A DNA stretch of 64,000 nt, taken from NCBI RefSeq assembly GCF_036226445.1, contig NZ_CP108474.1:186001-250000 (forward strand). Reading direction: 5' to 3'. The DNA comes from Streptomyces sp. NBC_01255 (GTDB taxonomy: Bacteria > Actinomycetota > Actinomycetes > Streptomycetales > Streptomycetaceae). Positions within the stretch are counted from its first letter, which is position 1, and each line of letters starts with the position of its first letter. Below are positions 37,273 to 48,690 of the stretch, piece after piece. Below the pieces are notes generated by a model that was not told the DNA's origin, did no database searches, and saw only the letters and a program-made list of their open reading frames with translations. Both the position numbers and the translations under genes were made by a program.

Positions 37273-38012
37273 GAACCGGCCCCTTCCCCGGACGCGTCGG
37301 AGCGGGTGTCCGAACGGATATCGGAGACGATCTCGCCGTCCTTGAAGCGCACCCGGCGCGGCAGCGAGCCGGCGATCTCGTTGTCGTGGGTGATCACGCA
37401 GATCGTGGTGCCGGACGCGTTCAGCTCGTGCAGCAGCTCCATGACGATCTCGCCGGACGCGGTGTCGAGCGCCCCGGTCGGTTCGTCCGCGAGCAGCAGT
37501 CGGGGCTCCTTCACCAGGGCGCGCGCGATGGCCACGCGCTGCTTCTCGCCGCCGGACAACTCGTTCGGCGTGTGGGAGCGGCGGTGGTCGAGACGTACCC
37601 GGGCGAGCGCTTCCCGCGCGCGCGTGCGCCGTTCCCGCAGCGGGACGCCCGCGTACAGCAGGCCGTCGGCGACGTTGTCGACCGCGTCGCGTCCCGCCGC
37701 CAGGTGGAAGTGCTGGAACACGAAGCCGATGTGCCGGGCGCGCAGGGCGGAGAGCCGGGAGTCGGAGAGCTCCGACACGTCGTACCCGGCGACGCGGACG
37801 GTGCCGGTGGTGGGCTTGTCGAGGGTGCCCATGACGTTGAGCATCGTGGACTTGCCGGAGCCGGACGGGCCGACGACGGCGAGCAGTTCGCCCGCCTGGA
37901 CGGTGAGGTTCACCGCGCGCAGGGCGTGGACGCCGCCGGGGTACGCCTTGCCGGCGTCCCTCAGTTCGATCACCGGGGCCGGTGTCGTCCCGGGGACCGG
38001 GGCCGGTGTCAT
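37269..38012 (-). CDS. ABC transporter ATP-binding protein (MacB/LolD type)
   Basis: A 247-aa ATPase. Walker A is GPSGSGKST (about residues 48-56), the Q-loop is FVFQHF, the signature is LSGGEKQRV and Walker B is LLLADEPTGALD, followed by the H-loop ITHD. The length and DEPTGALD motif are typical of the LolD/MacB group. The frame extends to 38681, but ATG 38012 overlaps the stop of the adaptor gene and precedes the conserved PVIELRDAGKAYPGG. It powers the permease encoded immediately downstream. Confidence 0.94.
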   Translation of the reverse strand: MTPAPVPGTTPAPVIELRDAGKAYPGGVHALRAVNLTVQAGELLAVVGPSGSGKSTMLNVMGTLDKPTTGTVRVAGYDVSELSDSRLSALRARHIGFVFQHFHLAAGRDAVDNVADGLLYAGVPLRERRTRAREALARVRLDHRRSHTPNELSGGEKQRVAIARALVKEPRLLLADEPTGALDTASGEIVMELLHELNASGTTICVITHDNEIAGSLPRRVRFKDGEIVSDIRSDTRSDASGEGAGS

Positions 38013-39088
38013 GACGTCGCCACCCCGACCTTCAGGCCTTCGCGCACGTCCGGGCCGCTGACCTCGATCCGTCCGTCGGCGGTCATGCCCGTCTCGACGC
38101 GCACCATCGTCGAGCCGGTCCCCCGGACGACCTGGAGGCCGTAGCCGCCGTTCTCGCCGCGCAGGGCGACGACCGCCTCGACCGGGACCGCGAGGACTCC
38201 TCTGCGTGCTTCGCTGACGAACCTCACGCTCGCCGACGTCTTGGCGTCCTCGCCGCTCGCGGCGCTCACCCCGCCGTCGAGGACGACCTCGACGGTGATG
38301 CCGTCCTGGGCGCCCCCAGCGCCGCCGGGCGCGGTCTCCTCGGGGCGTACGGTCCCGGCGACCCGGCCGGCCGCGGTCTTCCCGCTCGGCAGGGTGACCT
38401 CGACCTTGGTGCCACGCGAGGTGAGCGCCCCGTCGGACTGGTCCAGCTGTGCCCGTATGACGGGCTGGGTGGAGGCGACCGTCAGGACAGGGCCGTTCGG
38501 GGCGACCTGGTCGGCGAGGGCCGCGTCGGCGGAGACCACCTTGACCTTGCCCGGCTGGAAGACCACGTCGCCCTTGCCGACCTTGCCGGTCGGCTCCCGG
38601 TTCAGGGACTTCTGCCATTCCTTGACGGCGGCCTCGGTGTCCTTGCCGTACCGCGCGTCGACGTACAGCTTCGCCCCCCATCCCAGGTCCCGGAGGTTGC
38701 GTTCCAGTTGGAGGACGTCGCTGCCCCGGTCGCCCGCCTTCATCTCGCGGAACATGGGGACCGGCCCGTAGAGCAGGGTGACGGGCTTGTCGTTCAGCTC
38801 GTACAGAGCCTCGCCCATGGTCAGCGTCTTCCCTTCGGGGGCGGCCACGGTGACGGTACCCTCGACGGCGGACTTGACGGTGCGGCGCTGGGCGAAGTCG
38901 AGCGTGCCGTCGACGGTCTTGGACCGTACGAGGTCCGTGCGCACGACGGTCGCGGTCGCGGGCGGCAGGTCCCCGCCCTTGCCGGACGCGTCGGCCTCCC
39001 CGCCGCGGTCGAGGACGAGGACGCCCCCGGTGACCGCGGCGGCGACGGTCGCCGCGCCGAGTACGAGGAAGCCGGAGCGGCGCTTCAC
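38009..39088 (-). CDS. Membrane-anchored efflux adaptor with peptidoglycan-binding domain
   Basis: A 359-aa MacA/HlyD-like adaptor. The N-terminal TM anchor is FLVLGAATVAAAVTGGVLVL. The lipoyl-like half KSAVEGTVTVAAPEGKTLTMGEALYEL is interrupted by a PG_binding_1-type domain (about 115-185: GSDVLQLERNLRDLGW; DARYGKDTEAAVKEWQK). Beta-barrel and membrane-proximal domains follow (VIRAQLDQSDGALTSRGTKV; VPVEAVVALRGENGGYGLQV). In Gram-positive MacAB-like systems this architecture anchors the exporter to the cell wall. GTG 39088 overlaps the lipoprotein stop (GTGA); the 713-codon frame is not used. Confidence 0.88.
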   Translation of the reverse strand: MKRRSGFLVLGAATVAAAVTGGVLVLDRGGEADASGKGGDLPPATATVVRTDLVRSKTVDGTLDFAQRRTVKSAVEGTVTVAAPEGKTLTMGEALYELNDKPVTLLYGPVPMFREMKAGDRGSDVLQLERNLRDLGWGAKLYVDARYGKDTEAAVKEWQKSLNREPTGKVGKGDVVFQPGKVKVVSADAALADQVAPNGPVLTVASTQPVIRAQLDQSDGALTSRGTKVEVTLPSGKTAAGRVAGTVRPEETAPGGAGGAQDGITVEVVLDGGVSAASGEDAKTSASVRFVSEARRGVLAVPVEAVVALRGENGGYGLQVVRGTGSTMVRVETGMTADGRIEVSGPDVREGLKVGVATS

Positions 39089-39744
39089 TGCATCCCGTCC
39101 AGACCGTCGAGCAGCTTCGTCCTGCACGCCTCGCGGGCCTGCTTGTACGTCGGCGAATCCTGGTCGATGCTCGGCGAGGCGGGGTTCGGGTCGCCGCCCG
39201 GCTGGGCGTTGCCGCCGCTCATGGTCGGGTTGGTGAAGCGGGAGACGCCGTTGTCCCGCATGCACTTGGCGTGCGCGAGCATCGACTCGTAGTCCTTCTG
39301 CTGGTCGCGCTTGGGCTCGGCCAGCATGGCCCGCTGGAGTTCGGGGGCGCAGACGCCGTCCTTGCCGCCCTTGGCGGCCTCGTTCTGACCGGGCCGGGAC
39401 GAGATCTCCTCGATCTTCGTCCAGTCGAGGTGCCCGCTGAGCTTCGGGTCCGGGTAGTCCTTGTAGCCGCCCTTGACGCGCATGCACTGGACGTACTTCA
39501 GCTGGGCGTCGTAGAAGGCGCTCTTCCCGGCGGGCGCGGTGCTGGGGGCGGCGGCGCCGTCCGCCGTGCGCGAGGCCGACGGGGTGTCCGGCACCGAGGC
39601 GATCTCGTCGCCCTTCTTCCCGCCGTCGCCGCCGGCGCTGTCGCCATCGCCGCCGCAGGCCGCCGAGAAGAAGAGGACGGGAAGCGCGGCGAGCGCGGCG
39701 ATGCGCAGCCGGGCCGTGGCACGGGAGGTCGTCGTGGGGTTCAT
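39085..39744 (-). CDS. Lipoprotein of the ABC export operon
   Basis: A 219-aa exported lipoprotein. From ATG 39744 it has a basic n-region, a hydrophobic stretch (IAALAALPVLFF) and the lipobox SAAC near residue 30. A Gly/Asp-rich linker is followed by a helical domain with conserved cysteines (YVQCMRVKGGYKDYPDP; AHAKCMRDNG; YKQAREACRTKLLDGLDGM). This Cys-Met motif is common in actinobacterial lipoproteins encoded next to MacAB-like exporters. It is the first gene of the four-gene operon, and the two-component system is divergent from it. It may be a ligand sensor or the exporter's substrate-binding partner. Confidence 0.8.
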   Translation of the reverse strand: MNPTTTSRATARLRIAALAALPVLFFSAACGGDGDSAGGDGGKKGDEIASVPDTPSASRTADGAAAPSTAPAGKSAFYDAQLKYVQCMRVKGGYKDYPDPKLSGHLDWTKIEEISSRPGQNEAAKGGKDGVCAPELQRAMLAEPKRDQQKDYESMLAHAKCMRDNGVSRFTNPTMSGGNAQPGGDPNPASPSIDQDSPTYKQAREACRTKLLDGLDGMQ

Positions 39745-39878
39745 GTGCTCCAGCCTCACCACGCCACGTGATGGCCTGTCCATGACGACATGATGAGAAC
39801 GTAACAATGCCCCCGACCTGCGTATCCGCCCCCTTCCCGGGCGCCTGATCGGCGATCGGGATGCTCATAATCGTTCCT

Positions 39879-40574
39879 ATGCCGCATGTACTGCTGATCG
39901 AGGACGACGCGTCCGTACGGGACGGAATGGAGCTCGTGCTGCGCCGGCACGGGTACGACGTCGACACGGCGGCCACCGGCGAGCAGGCCCTCTCTCTGCT
40001 GGACGGCCCGGGCGGTGCGAAGGTCGAGCTGGCCGTGCTCGACCTGATGCTGCCGGGCATGGACGGCTTCGAGGTGTGCCGCCGGATCCGCGCCAGGACC
40101 ACCACCCTGCCGGTCATCATGCTGACCGCGCGCGGAGACGACCAGGACATCGTGACCGGTCTGGAGGCGGGCGCCGACGACTACGTGGTCAAGCCGGTCA
40201 CCGCGCCCGTCCTCGAAGCCCGTATCCGGGCCGCGCTGCGGCGGGCGGAGCCTTCCGCTCCGGTGCGAGGAGCGGAGGCCGACCCCGCCGGTCTGGTCAT
40301 CGACCGCGCGGGGCTGACCGTCACCAAGCACGGCGTCCCGATCGCGCTGCCGCCCACCGAGCTGCGCCTCCTCCTGGAGCTTTCGGCCTCCCCCGGCCGG
40401 GTGTTCAGCCGCGAGCAGCTCCTCGCGTCCGTCTGGGACCACACCTTCCTGGGCGACTCCCGGCTGGTGGACGCGGCGGTCGGACGGCTGCGGGCCAAGC
40501 TGGAGGACGTACCGGCGAAACCGCGGTACGTGCAGACCGTGCGCGGATTCGGCTACCGCTTCGGGCCGCTGTGA
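39879..40574 (+). CDS. OmpR-family response regulator
   Basis: A 231-aa regulator: receiver domain (acidic residues D9/D10, phospho-acceptor D55 in VLDLMLPGMDG, K105) followed by an OmpR/PhoB winged helix (VFSREQLLASVWDHTFLGDS; YVQTVRGFGYRFGPL). ATG 39879 (MPHVLLIEDD) is preferred to the upstream in-frame ATG 39861 because it starts at the receiver strand, though neither has a good ribosome site. Its stop overlaps the GTG of the cognate kinase. Its promoter is divergent from the ABC operon, which it probably regulates. Confidence 0.93.
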   Translation: MPHVLLIEDDASVRDGMELVLRRHGYDVDTAATGEQALSLLDGPGGAKVELAVLDLMLPGMDGFEVCRRIRARTTTLPVIMLTARGDDQDIVTGLEAGADDYVVKPVTAPVLEARIRAALRRAEPSAPVRGAEADPAGLVIDRAGLTVTKHGVPIALPPTELRLLLELSASPGRVFSREQLLASVWDHTFLGDSRLVDAAVGRLRAKLEDVPAKPRYVQTVRGFGYRFGPL

Positions 40575-42097
40575 GCCGACGGTCCCGGCGGCCGGCCCAC
40601 GGCGTGCGCAGCCGGCTCGTCGGCGGGCTGCGCACCCGGCTCGTCGTCGCCTTCGTCGTCGTCGCGCTGCTCAGCGCCGTGACCGCGACCGCGCTCGCCT
40701 ACCGGGACGCGCGCACCGCCGTTCTCCAGCGCACACAGAACACCGCCGTGAACGACCTGCGGGAGCGGGTCACGGCGGTCGCCGCCGACTTCGACGTCCC
40801 GCCCGACCAACGCTCCCTCTCCCGGTTCGCGACGAAGGTCTCGGACGGCCTCGGCGCCCGCATCGTGGTCGCCCGCTACCACGACCTCGTCGCCGTCTCC
40901 GACTCGCTCGCCGACACGGAGGGCCGCGTCACCACCGGGCTGCGCACCGCCGTGCGCACCGGGACCGGGGCCCATTTCCAGCGGGTGATGTGGCGGGGCG
41001 AGCCGTACTTGGTCGTCGGCATGCCCGTGACGTACGCCGACGGGGACCGCCGTACCTCGGGCCTCGAGGTCTTCGCCATCACCGACCTGCGGGCCGAGCG
41101 CGACGACACCGCCGCTCTGCTCGACTCCGTGCGGTCGGGTGTCCTGCCGGTGGTGCTCCTCGCCGCCGTCCTGGCCCTGCTCGCCGCGCGGACGGTGCTT
41201 CGTCCCGTACGGGAGCTGGGGCGGGCCACGCGGGAGCTCGCGGCCGGGGACCTCGGCAGCCGGGTCGCCGTCACCGGGCACGACGAACTCGCCGATCTGG
41301 CGCGGACGTTCAACGACACCGCCGACGCGCTCCAGGCCTCCGACGCGGAGCTGCGCGAGCAGGAGGCGAAGGCGCGGCGCTTCGTGGCGGACGTATCGCA
41401 CGAGCTGCGCACGCCCCTCGCGGCGATGACGATGGTGGCGACGGTCCTTGAGGAGGACGCCGACCAGCTGCCGCCGGACGCGGCGCGGGCGGCCCGGACG
41501 GTCGGCGCGGAGACGGCCCGGCTGTCCCGGCTGGTCGAGGACCTGATGGAGATCTCCCGTTTCGACGCGGGGGCGGTACGGCTGAACGCGGCCGAGACGG
41601 ATCTCGCCGAGGCCGTACGGGCGTCGCTCGCGCTGCGCGGCTGGACCGATCGCGTACGGACGGACCTCGTCGAGGGCGTACGGGCGCGGGTCGACCGGCG
41701 CCGCGTCGACGTGATCGTCGCGAACCTGGTGGGGAACGCGCTGCGGCACGGGGCCCCGCCGGTCACCGTGACGCTCGGGACGACCGTCGCGGAGGACGGG
41801 GAGTGGGTCACGCTTGAGGTCGCCGACCACGGTCCCGGGCTGCCGCCGGGGAGCGGGGACCGGGTCTTCGACCGGTTCTACAAGGCGGACGCGGCCCGCA
41901 CGCGCGGCGCGGCCGACGACAGCGGGCAGGGCAGTGGCCTCGGCACGGCGATCGCGCTGGAGAACGCCCGCCTGCACGGCGGCACGATCGACGCGGCCGA
42001 CGGGCCGGGCGGCGGCGCGGTGTTCACGCTGCGCCTGCCCCTGCCCCTGCCCCTGCGGCGTACGGACGAGCGACTCACCGGAGAGGACACGGAGTGA
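40571..42097 (+). CDS. Sensor histidine kinase
   Basis: A 508-aa membrane kinase: TM1 near residues 24-44 (LVVAFVVVALLSAVTATALAY), an extracytoplasmic sensor of about 130 residues, TM2 (VLPVVLLAAVLALLAARTVL), a HAMP domain, the H-box VSHELRTPLAAM and an HATPase_c domain with N box (NLVGNALRHG), DHGPGL and GSGLGTAIA. It phosphorylates the response regulator encoded just upstream. The GTG overlaps the regulator stop, and its own stop overlaps the next lipoprotein gene, so all three are one operon. The signal is unknown; an envelope cue is likely given the divergent exporter. Confidence 0.94.
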   Translation: MSRRSRRPAHGVRSRLVGGLRTRLVVAFVVVALLSAVTATALAYRDARTAVLQRTQNTAVNDLRERVTAVAADFDVPPDQRSLSRFATKVSDGLGARIVVARYHDLVAVSDSLADTEGRVTTGLRTAVRTGTGAHFQRVMWRGEPYLVVGMPVTYADGDRRTSGLEVFAITDLRAERDDTAALLDSVRSGVLPVVLLAAVLALLAARTVLRPVRELGRATRELAAGDLGSRVAVTGHDELADLARTFNDTADALQASDAELREQEAKARRFVADVSHELRTPLAAMTMVATVLEEDADQLPPDAARAARTVGAETARLSRLVEDLMEISRFDAGAVRLNAAETDLAEAVRASLALRGWTDRVRTDLVEGVRARVDRRRVDVIVANLVGNALRHGAPPVTVTLGTTVAEDGEWVTLEVADHGPGLPPGSGDRVFDRFYKADAARTRGAADDSGQGSGLGTAIALENARLHGGTIDAADGPGGGAVFTLRLPLPLPLRRTDERLTGEDTE

Positions 42098-42600
42098 AGG
42101 TCCGTCATGGCGTCGCGGTCACCGCGCTGGCGACGGCGGGGCTCGCCCTCGCCGGCTGCGGTGTCCAGCCGACCGGGGTGATAGGCGCGGGCGAGCCCGC
42201 GACAGGGCTGACGCGCGGGATGCGGCTGTACTACGCGTCGGACAGCGGCCTGCGCGGAGTACCCCTGCTCGATCAGCGCCTCAAGGACCTCAACTCGGTC
42301 GTGAAGCTGCTCGCGCAGGGCCCGGGGCCCGCCGAGCAGCGCGACGGGCTCACCTCTCTGGTCCAGGAGCTCGGCGGCTACACGGTGAGCGGTAAGGGCG
42401 CCCGCGTCACGATCCGCATCGACGGCCCGTACCCGCTGTCGGGGCGCGACCAGGGCACGGGGCAGCTGGTGTGCACGCTGGCGCGCGCCCAGTCCGTCCT
42501 CGACCCGAAGGTCAGGGCGGACGAGGTCGAGGTCAGTGTGCGCCCGGCCGAGGGAGCGGTGCTGGGCCCGTACCGGTGTGCGGAGTTCCTCGACGGGTGA
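42094..42600 (+). CDS. GerM-like lipoprotein
   Basis: A 168-aa exported lipoprotein: signal sequence with lipobox LAGC (cysteine near residue 22), then a domain resembling GerMN-type lipoproteins (LTRGMRLYYASDSGLRGVPL; LNSVVKLLAQGPGPAEQRDG). The GTG overlaps the kinase stop (GTGA), so it is cotranscribed with the two-component system and may tune the sensor. A bidirectional hairpin follows. Confidence 0.78.
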   Translation: MKVRHGVAVTALATAGLALAGCGVQPTGVIGAGEPATGLTRGMRLYYASDSGLRGVPLLDQRLKDLNSVVKLLAQGPGPAEQRDGLTSLVQELGGYTVSGKGARVTIRIDGPYPLSGRDQGTGQLVCTLARAQSVLDPKVRADEVEVSVRPAEGAVLGPYRCAEFLDG

Positions 42601-42606
42601 GACGGC

Positions 42607-42634
42607 GAGACCCGCCCCGGGAGGGACGGGTCTC
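42607..42634. terminator. Terminator between the lipoprotein and esterase genes
   Basis: Stem GAGACCCG-c-CCC / GGG-a-CGGGTCTC with tetraloop GGGA (11 pairs, one mismatch), between convergent genes. Confidence 0.75.
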
Positions 42635-42649
42635 ACCGACGGCGCGGTG

Positions 42650-43519
42650 TCAGGACGTCGGACCGGGGATCTGCAGCGCCTTGGTGTTGCGGTCCCAGCC
42701 GGACCAGAGGTCGTCGTCCACGCAGTAGCCGCAGCCGGGGCCGAAGAACACGCCCCGGGCCTGCTCGTCGCCCATCAGCCAGAAGCGCAGCCAGGCGGTG
42801 GTCGGGGCACGGAAGTCCCCGCCGTCGCCGATGGAGCTGAGGTGTCCGGCTCCGCGGACCTCGCCGTAGACGGCGGGGACGTGGGACGAGTCCCGGTAGA
42901 ACGCCTTCACCAGGGCGGGCCACACGGTCAGGTCGCGCTGACCGGCCAGGTAGAAGACGGGTTCGTCCATCAGGTCCGCGCTGGCGAGGGGACCCGGCTG
43001 GATGGGGACGGCGGTGTCGACGCGCGGGTCGATCGCGGCATTGATGGCCGCCGCGCCGCCCTGCGAGTGTCCGGCGGAGCCGATGTGCTCCAGGTCCACC
43101 TTCCCGTAGAACGGGCTGCCGCTGTCGGCGTTCCACTGCTCCAGTACGTCGATCCCGGCGCGCATGCTGATCGCGAAGTTGGAGGTGGGGGTGTTGGCGG
43201 CGGCGACGATGAAGCCCTGACTCGCCCAGTGCCGCAGCAGCGAGCTGTAGATCCCCGGCACGGCGCCGGTGCCGTTGCCCCAGATGACCACCGGGTGCCG
43301 CTCGCCCGACCGCCCCATGTCGCGCGGGTAGTAGAAGGTGTGCACGACGCCGATGTCGACGTTCACCTCGTACGGGCCGGTCTGACCCCAGTCGGTGCCG
43401 AGCGACGCGATCCTGCCGGTGGGCGCCTCCGCGGCACCGGCGGTGCCGGGCGTGGCGACTGCCGCCAGCACGACGGCGAGAAGGGCGCTGCCGAGTGCTC
43501 GGCTGAATCTCCCTGACAT
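42650..43519 (-). CDS. Secreted alpha/beta hydrolase, cutinase/PET-hydrolase-like
   Basis: A 289-aa exported hydrolase. Signal peptide: SRALGSALLAVVLAAVATPG ending around AGAAEA. The mature domain has an alpha/beta-hydrolase fold with nucleophile S152 in GHSQGG; the acid and histidine are plausibly in the AGQRDLTVWP and GAGHLSS regions. The oxyanion region resembles the actinobacterial lipase/cutinase group (HPVVIWGNGTGAVPG). A C-terminal cysteine pair (GPGCGYCVDDD) may form a disulfide. It probably hydrolyses esters or polyesters outside the cell. ATG 43519 has AGGAG five bases upstream; the upstream 42 codons are not used. Confidence 0.82.
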   Translation of the reverse strand: MSGRFSRALGSALLAVVLAAVATPGTAGAAEAPTGRIASLGTDWGQTGPYEVNVDIGVVHTFYYPRDMGRSGERHPVVIWGNGTGAVPGIYSSLLRHWASQGFIVAAANTPTSNFAISMRAGIDVLEQWNADSGSPFYGKVDLEHIGSAGHSQGGAAAINAAIDPRVDTAVPIQPGPLASADLMDEPVFYLAGQRDLTVWPALVKAFYRDSSHVPAVYGEVRGAGHLSSIGDGGDFRAPTTAWLRFWLMGDEQARGVFFGPGCGYCVDDDLWSGWDRNTKALQIPGPTS

Positions 43520-43675
43520 AGGAACTCCTTCACGGATACGGCGCGTTGCGCGTCCTCGCAATCGCGGCCAGTGCCCATGGTCGGGGTCCCCCGGCACGGC
43601 TGTCTCCCGGCAGGAGCCCAAGGCTGCCACGGCCGGAATGGGCACTTGCCCAGTCGAGGCGCTCGCCGGCCGGCG

Positions 43676-44134
43676 CTACACGGCCCAGACACCGTCCCGC
43701 ATGATGTGCCGCCCCGGCAGTTCGTGCTCCTCGTGCCAGGCCTGGACCGCGCGGGGTCGTACCCGGAACCAGCCGTAGGCGGGGCCCGAGATCCGCGGGT
43801 CCCAGCCGGTCTTGGCGAGGAACGCCTCGACGGCGGGCGTGGGCACGTCGATCGTGCTGAAGGTCGTCACCTCGCCGTCGACGAGCACGACGTCCCGCAG
43901 ATCCCCGAGCGCGAGCCGAACGCGCCCTCCGGCGAGGAGATTACGGCCGGTGGGGTTGGCCGACCGGGTGCAGAGCCAGACGAACTCCCCGTCCCAGAGG
44001 AAGGACAAGGGCACGAGATACGGCTCCCCTTCGGCATCCGCCGATGCCACCCAGATGTCCAGCTCCTTCTCCAGCCGCGCCACCACGTCCTGCTTGCGCT
44101 CTCCGGAACCGCGAGGTATTCGGGTGATCGTCAT
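43676..44134 (-). CDS. Pyridoxamine 5'-phosphate oxidase-fold protein
   Basis: A 152-aa split-barrel flavin-binding protein of the PPOX class. Recognisable strands: LDIWVASADAEGEPYLVPLS, WLCTRSANPTGRNLLAGGRV and RPRAVQAWHEEHEL near the C-terminus. Such proteins bind FMN, F420 or haem; the substrate cannot be deduced. ATG 44134 begins MTITRIPRG; upstream codons contain a GAPDH-terminator hairpin and are non-coding. Cytosolic. Confidence 0.8.
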   Translation of the reverse strand: MTITRIPRGSGERKQDVVARLEKELDIWVASADAEGEPYLVPLSFLWDGEFVWLCTRSANPTGRNLLAGGRVRLALGDLRDVVLVDGEVTTFSTIDVPTPAVEAFLAKTGWDPRISGPAYGWFRVRPRAVQAWHEEHELPGRHIMRDGVWAV

Positions 44135-44183
44135 GCCTGCCACCCTATGGGCCCGGTTCCCGCGGCCGGGAGGGGGCATGGCG

Positions 44184-44234
44184 GAGCGCTCCGGCCGGCC
44201 GTCCGCAAGGGGGACGGCCGGGGCCGGAGCGCTC
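44184..44234 (-). terminator. Large terminator after the GAPDH gene
   Basis: A 21-bp arm (44184-44204) pairs with 44212-44234 around a 7-base loop, with a two-base bulge on one side. It lies 50-100 bp past the GAPDH stop and ahead of the co-oriented PPOX gene. Confidence 0.75.
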
Positions 44235-44283
44235 TCAGGAGGGCCGGGCAGGTGTGCGGGCCTGCTCGGCCGGGGTCTTACGG

Positions 44284-45282
44284 TCAGCGGCCCGCGAGGA
44301 GCTGGAGCGTGTCGATCACTCGGTTCGAGAAGCCCCACTCGTTGTCGTACCAGGCGACGACCTTGATGTGGCGGCCTTCGACGCGGGTGAGGGCCGAGTC
44401 GAAGATCGACGAGTGCGGGTTGCCCGTGATGTCGGAGGAGACCAGCGGGTCCTCCGAGTACTCCAGCACGCCGGCGAGCGGACCCTCCGCAGCGGTGCGG
44501 TAGGCGGCCAGGACGTCCTCGAGGGTCACGTCGCGGGCAACGGTCGTGTTGAGCTCGACGATCGAGCCGACGGGGACCGGTACGCGGATCGAGTCGCCCG
44601 ACAGCTTGCCGTCGAGGTTCGGCAGCACGTGGCCGATGGCCTTGGCGGCGCCGGTCGTCGTCGGCACGATGTTGACGGCGGCGGCGCGGGCGCGGCGGGC
44701 GTCACGGTGGGGGCCGTCCAGCAGGTTCTGCTCCTGCGTGTAGGCGTGGACCGTCGTCATGAAGCCGTGCTCGATGCCCGCGAGGTCGTCGAGGACCGCG
44801 GCCAGCGGCGCGAGCGCGTTGGTCGTGCACGAGGCGTTCGAGACGATCGTGTGCAGCTCGTGGTCGTACGCGTCGGTGTTGACGCCGTACGCGAGCGTGA
44901 CGTCGGCGCCGTCCGCCGGGGCGCTCACGAGGACCTTCTTCGCACCGGCGTCGAGGTGGGCGCGGGCGGCCTTGGCCGACGTGAAGCGGCCGGTCGACTC
45001 GAGCACGATGTCGACGCCCAGCTCGGCCCAGGGCAGCTGCGCGGGCTCGCGCTCGGCCAGGACGGTGATGCGGCGGCCGTCGACGACGAGGGTGTTCCCC
45101 TCGACGCTGACCGGGCGGCCGAGACGACCGGACGTCGTGTCGTAGGCGAGCAGCCGCGCGAGGGCGGCGGGCTCGGTGAGGTCGTTGACGGCGACGACCT
45201 CGAGGTCGCTGTCGCGCTCCAGGAGTGCGCGCAGCACGTTCCGTCCGATGCGGCCGAATCCGTTGATCGCGATGCGAGTCAT
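44284..45282 (-). CDS. gap: Glyceraldehyde-3-phosphate dehydrogenase, type I
   Basis: A 332-aa glycolytic GAPDH: NAD-binding INGFGRIGR at residues 7-15, catalytic C152 in SNASCTTNALAPL, and the C-terminal WYDNEWGFSNRVID. ATG 45282 has AAGGGA eight bases upstream; the extra 34 codons of the frame are rejected. It lies downstream of a GlxA-type AraC regulator on the same strand. Streptomyces carry several gap copies; this setting suggests a conditionally expressed copy and not the pgk-tpi operon gene. Confidence 0.96.
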   Translation of the reverse strand: MTRIAINGFGRIGRNVLRALLERDSDLEVVAVNDLTEPAALARLLAYDTTSGRLGRPVSVEGNTLVVDGRRITVLAEREPAQLPWAELGVDIVLESTGRFTSAKAARAHLDAGAKKVLVSAPADGADVTLAYGVNTDAYDHELHTIVSNASCTTNALAPLAAVLDDLAGIEHGFMTTVHAYTQEQNLLDGPHRDARRARAAAVNIVPTTTGAAKAIGHVLPNLDGKLSGDSIRVPVPVGSIVELNTTVARDVTLEDVLAAYRTAAEGPLAGVLEYSEDPLVSSDITGNPHSSIFDSALTRVEGRHIKVVAWYDNEWGFSNRVIDTLQLLAGR

Positions 45283-45420
45283 GAGCGGTGTCCCTTCCGT
45301 TCCGTTCCGTTGCGCTTCAGACTCGCGTACGAAATCGGCCCGTGACAGCGGCGTGATCGCCACGGTCCGCAAGGATCGCGCCAAGGGGGTGCCACACGCC
45401 CGCCGACCGGCGGAAACGGG

Positions 45421-47897
<2,477 letters not shown>

Positions 47898-47912
47898 ACC
47901 GAAGGCGCCTGA

Positions 47913-48446
47913 TCAGGCCTGGTACTCGGTGAGGTCGATGGCGTAGACGCGCAGCGGCACGTCGAAGACCGGGTGGTTGGTCTCGCGCTCGGCGGTCATG
48001 CCGAGCTTGCCCAGGATGTTCTCGGCGGACGAGTTGCTGATGTGGGTGAGGGCGACGACCCGGTCGAGCCCCCGGTCCTGGAGCGCGAACTCCAGGACCG
48101 CGTGGGCGGCCTCGGAGGCGTACCCCTGTCCCCAGAAGGGCCTGCCGAGACGCCAGCTGATCTCCACGTCCGCCAGCAGCTCGGGCAGCCCTTCCGGCAC
48201 GGAGAGCCCCGCGAAGCCGATCAGCTCGCCGGAGGCGATGAGCTCGACGGCGAAGAGCCCGAAGCCCTCGTCGTCCCACTCCTCCTCGTACCGCTCGATG
48301 TCCCCGGCGGTCTCCTCCAGGTCCCGCACCGATCCGTCGCCGATCCAGCGCATGACCTCGGAGTCGGCGTTGATCTCGGCCAGGGGGACGAGGTCGTCGT
48401 CGGTCCAGCGTCGGAGGATGAGGCGGGGGGTACGGATCTCGGTCAT
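47913..48446 (-). CDS. GNAT family N-acetyltransferase (RimJ/RimL type)
   Basis: A 177-aa acetyltransferase: RTPRLILRRWTDDDLVPLAE at the start (RimJ/RimL-like signature), the acetyl-CoA loop LGRPFWGQGYASEAAHAVLE, and the closing SNSSAENILGKLGM. It is cytosolic and transfers acetyl to an amine on a protein or small molecule; the substrate is unknown. ATG 48446 has a purine-rich AGGATGGGGG region upstream. Its neighbours give no functional hint. Confidence 0.85.
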   Translation of the reverse strand: MTEIRTPRLILRRWTDDDLVPLAEINADSEVMRWIGDGSVRDLEETAGDIERYEEEWDDEGFGLFAVELIASGELIGFAGLSVPEGLPELLADVEISWRLGRPFWGQGYASEAAHAVLEFALQDRGLDRVVALTHISNSSAENILGKLGMTAERETNHPVFDVPLRVYAIDLTEYQA

Positions 48447-48518
48447 GCCCCCATCCTGACGCATGCCACCCGCAGCCCCTCGCCCGCGGTCTCCGCGCCG
48501 GGCAGGGGGCTTCGTCGT

Positions 48519-48690
48519 TCAGCGCAGGGCCGCCGTCACGAGTGTGGTGATCTCCCTCTCCGTGACCGGCCCGCCGTTGATCAGGCGGTCGAAGACCAGG
48601 CCGTCCACGCAGGTCAGCAAGGTGACCGTGCGTTCCTCGGCGTCCGTGAGGCCGTGGGCGGCGAGGAAGGCGCGGACGGCTTCGCGGGCC
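48519..48690 (-). pseudogene. Remnant of a TetR regulator (C-terminal part only)
   Basis: The minus strand encodes [20 protein letters not shown] and then [20 protein letters not shown] before a stop at 48519, the normal end of a TetR-type sensor domain. Upstream of 48690 the reading becomes the antisense of an FAD monooxygenase, so the DNA-binding half is missing. It is the left half of a deletion scar. Confidence 0.75.
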
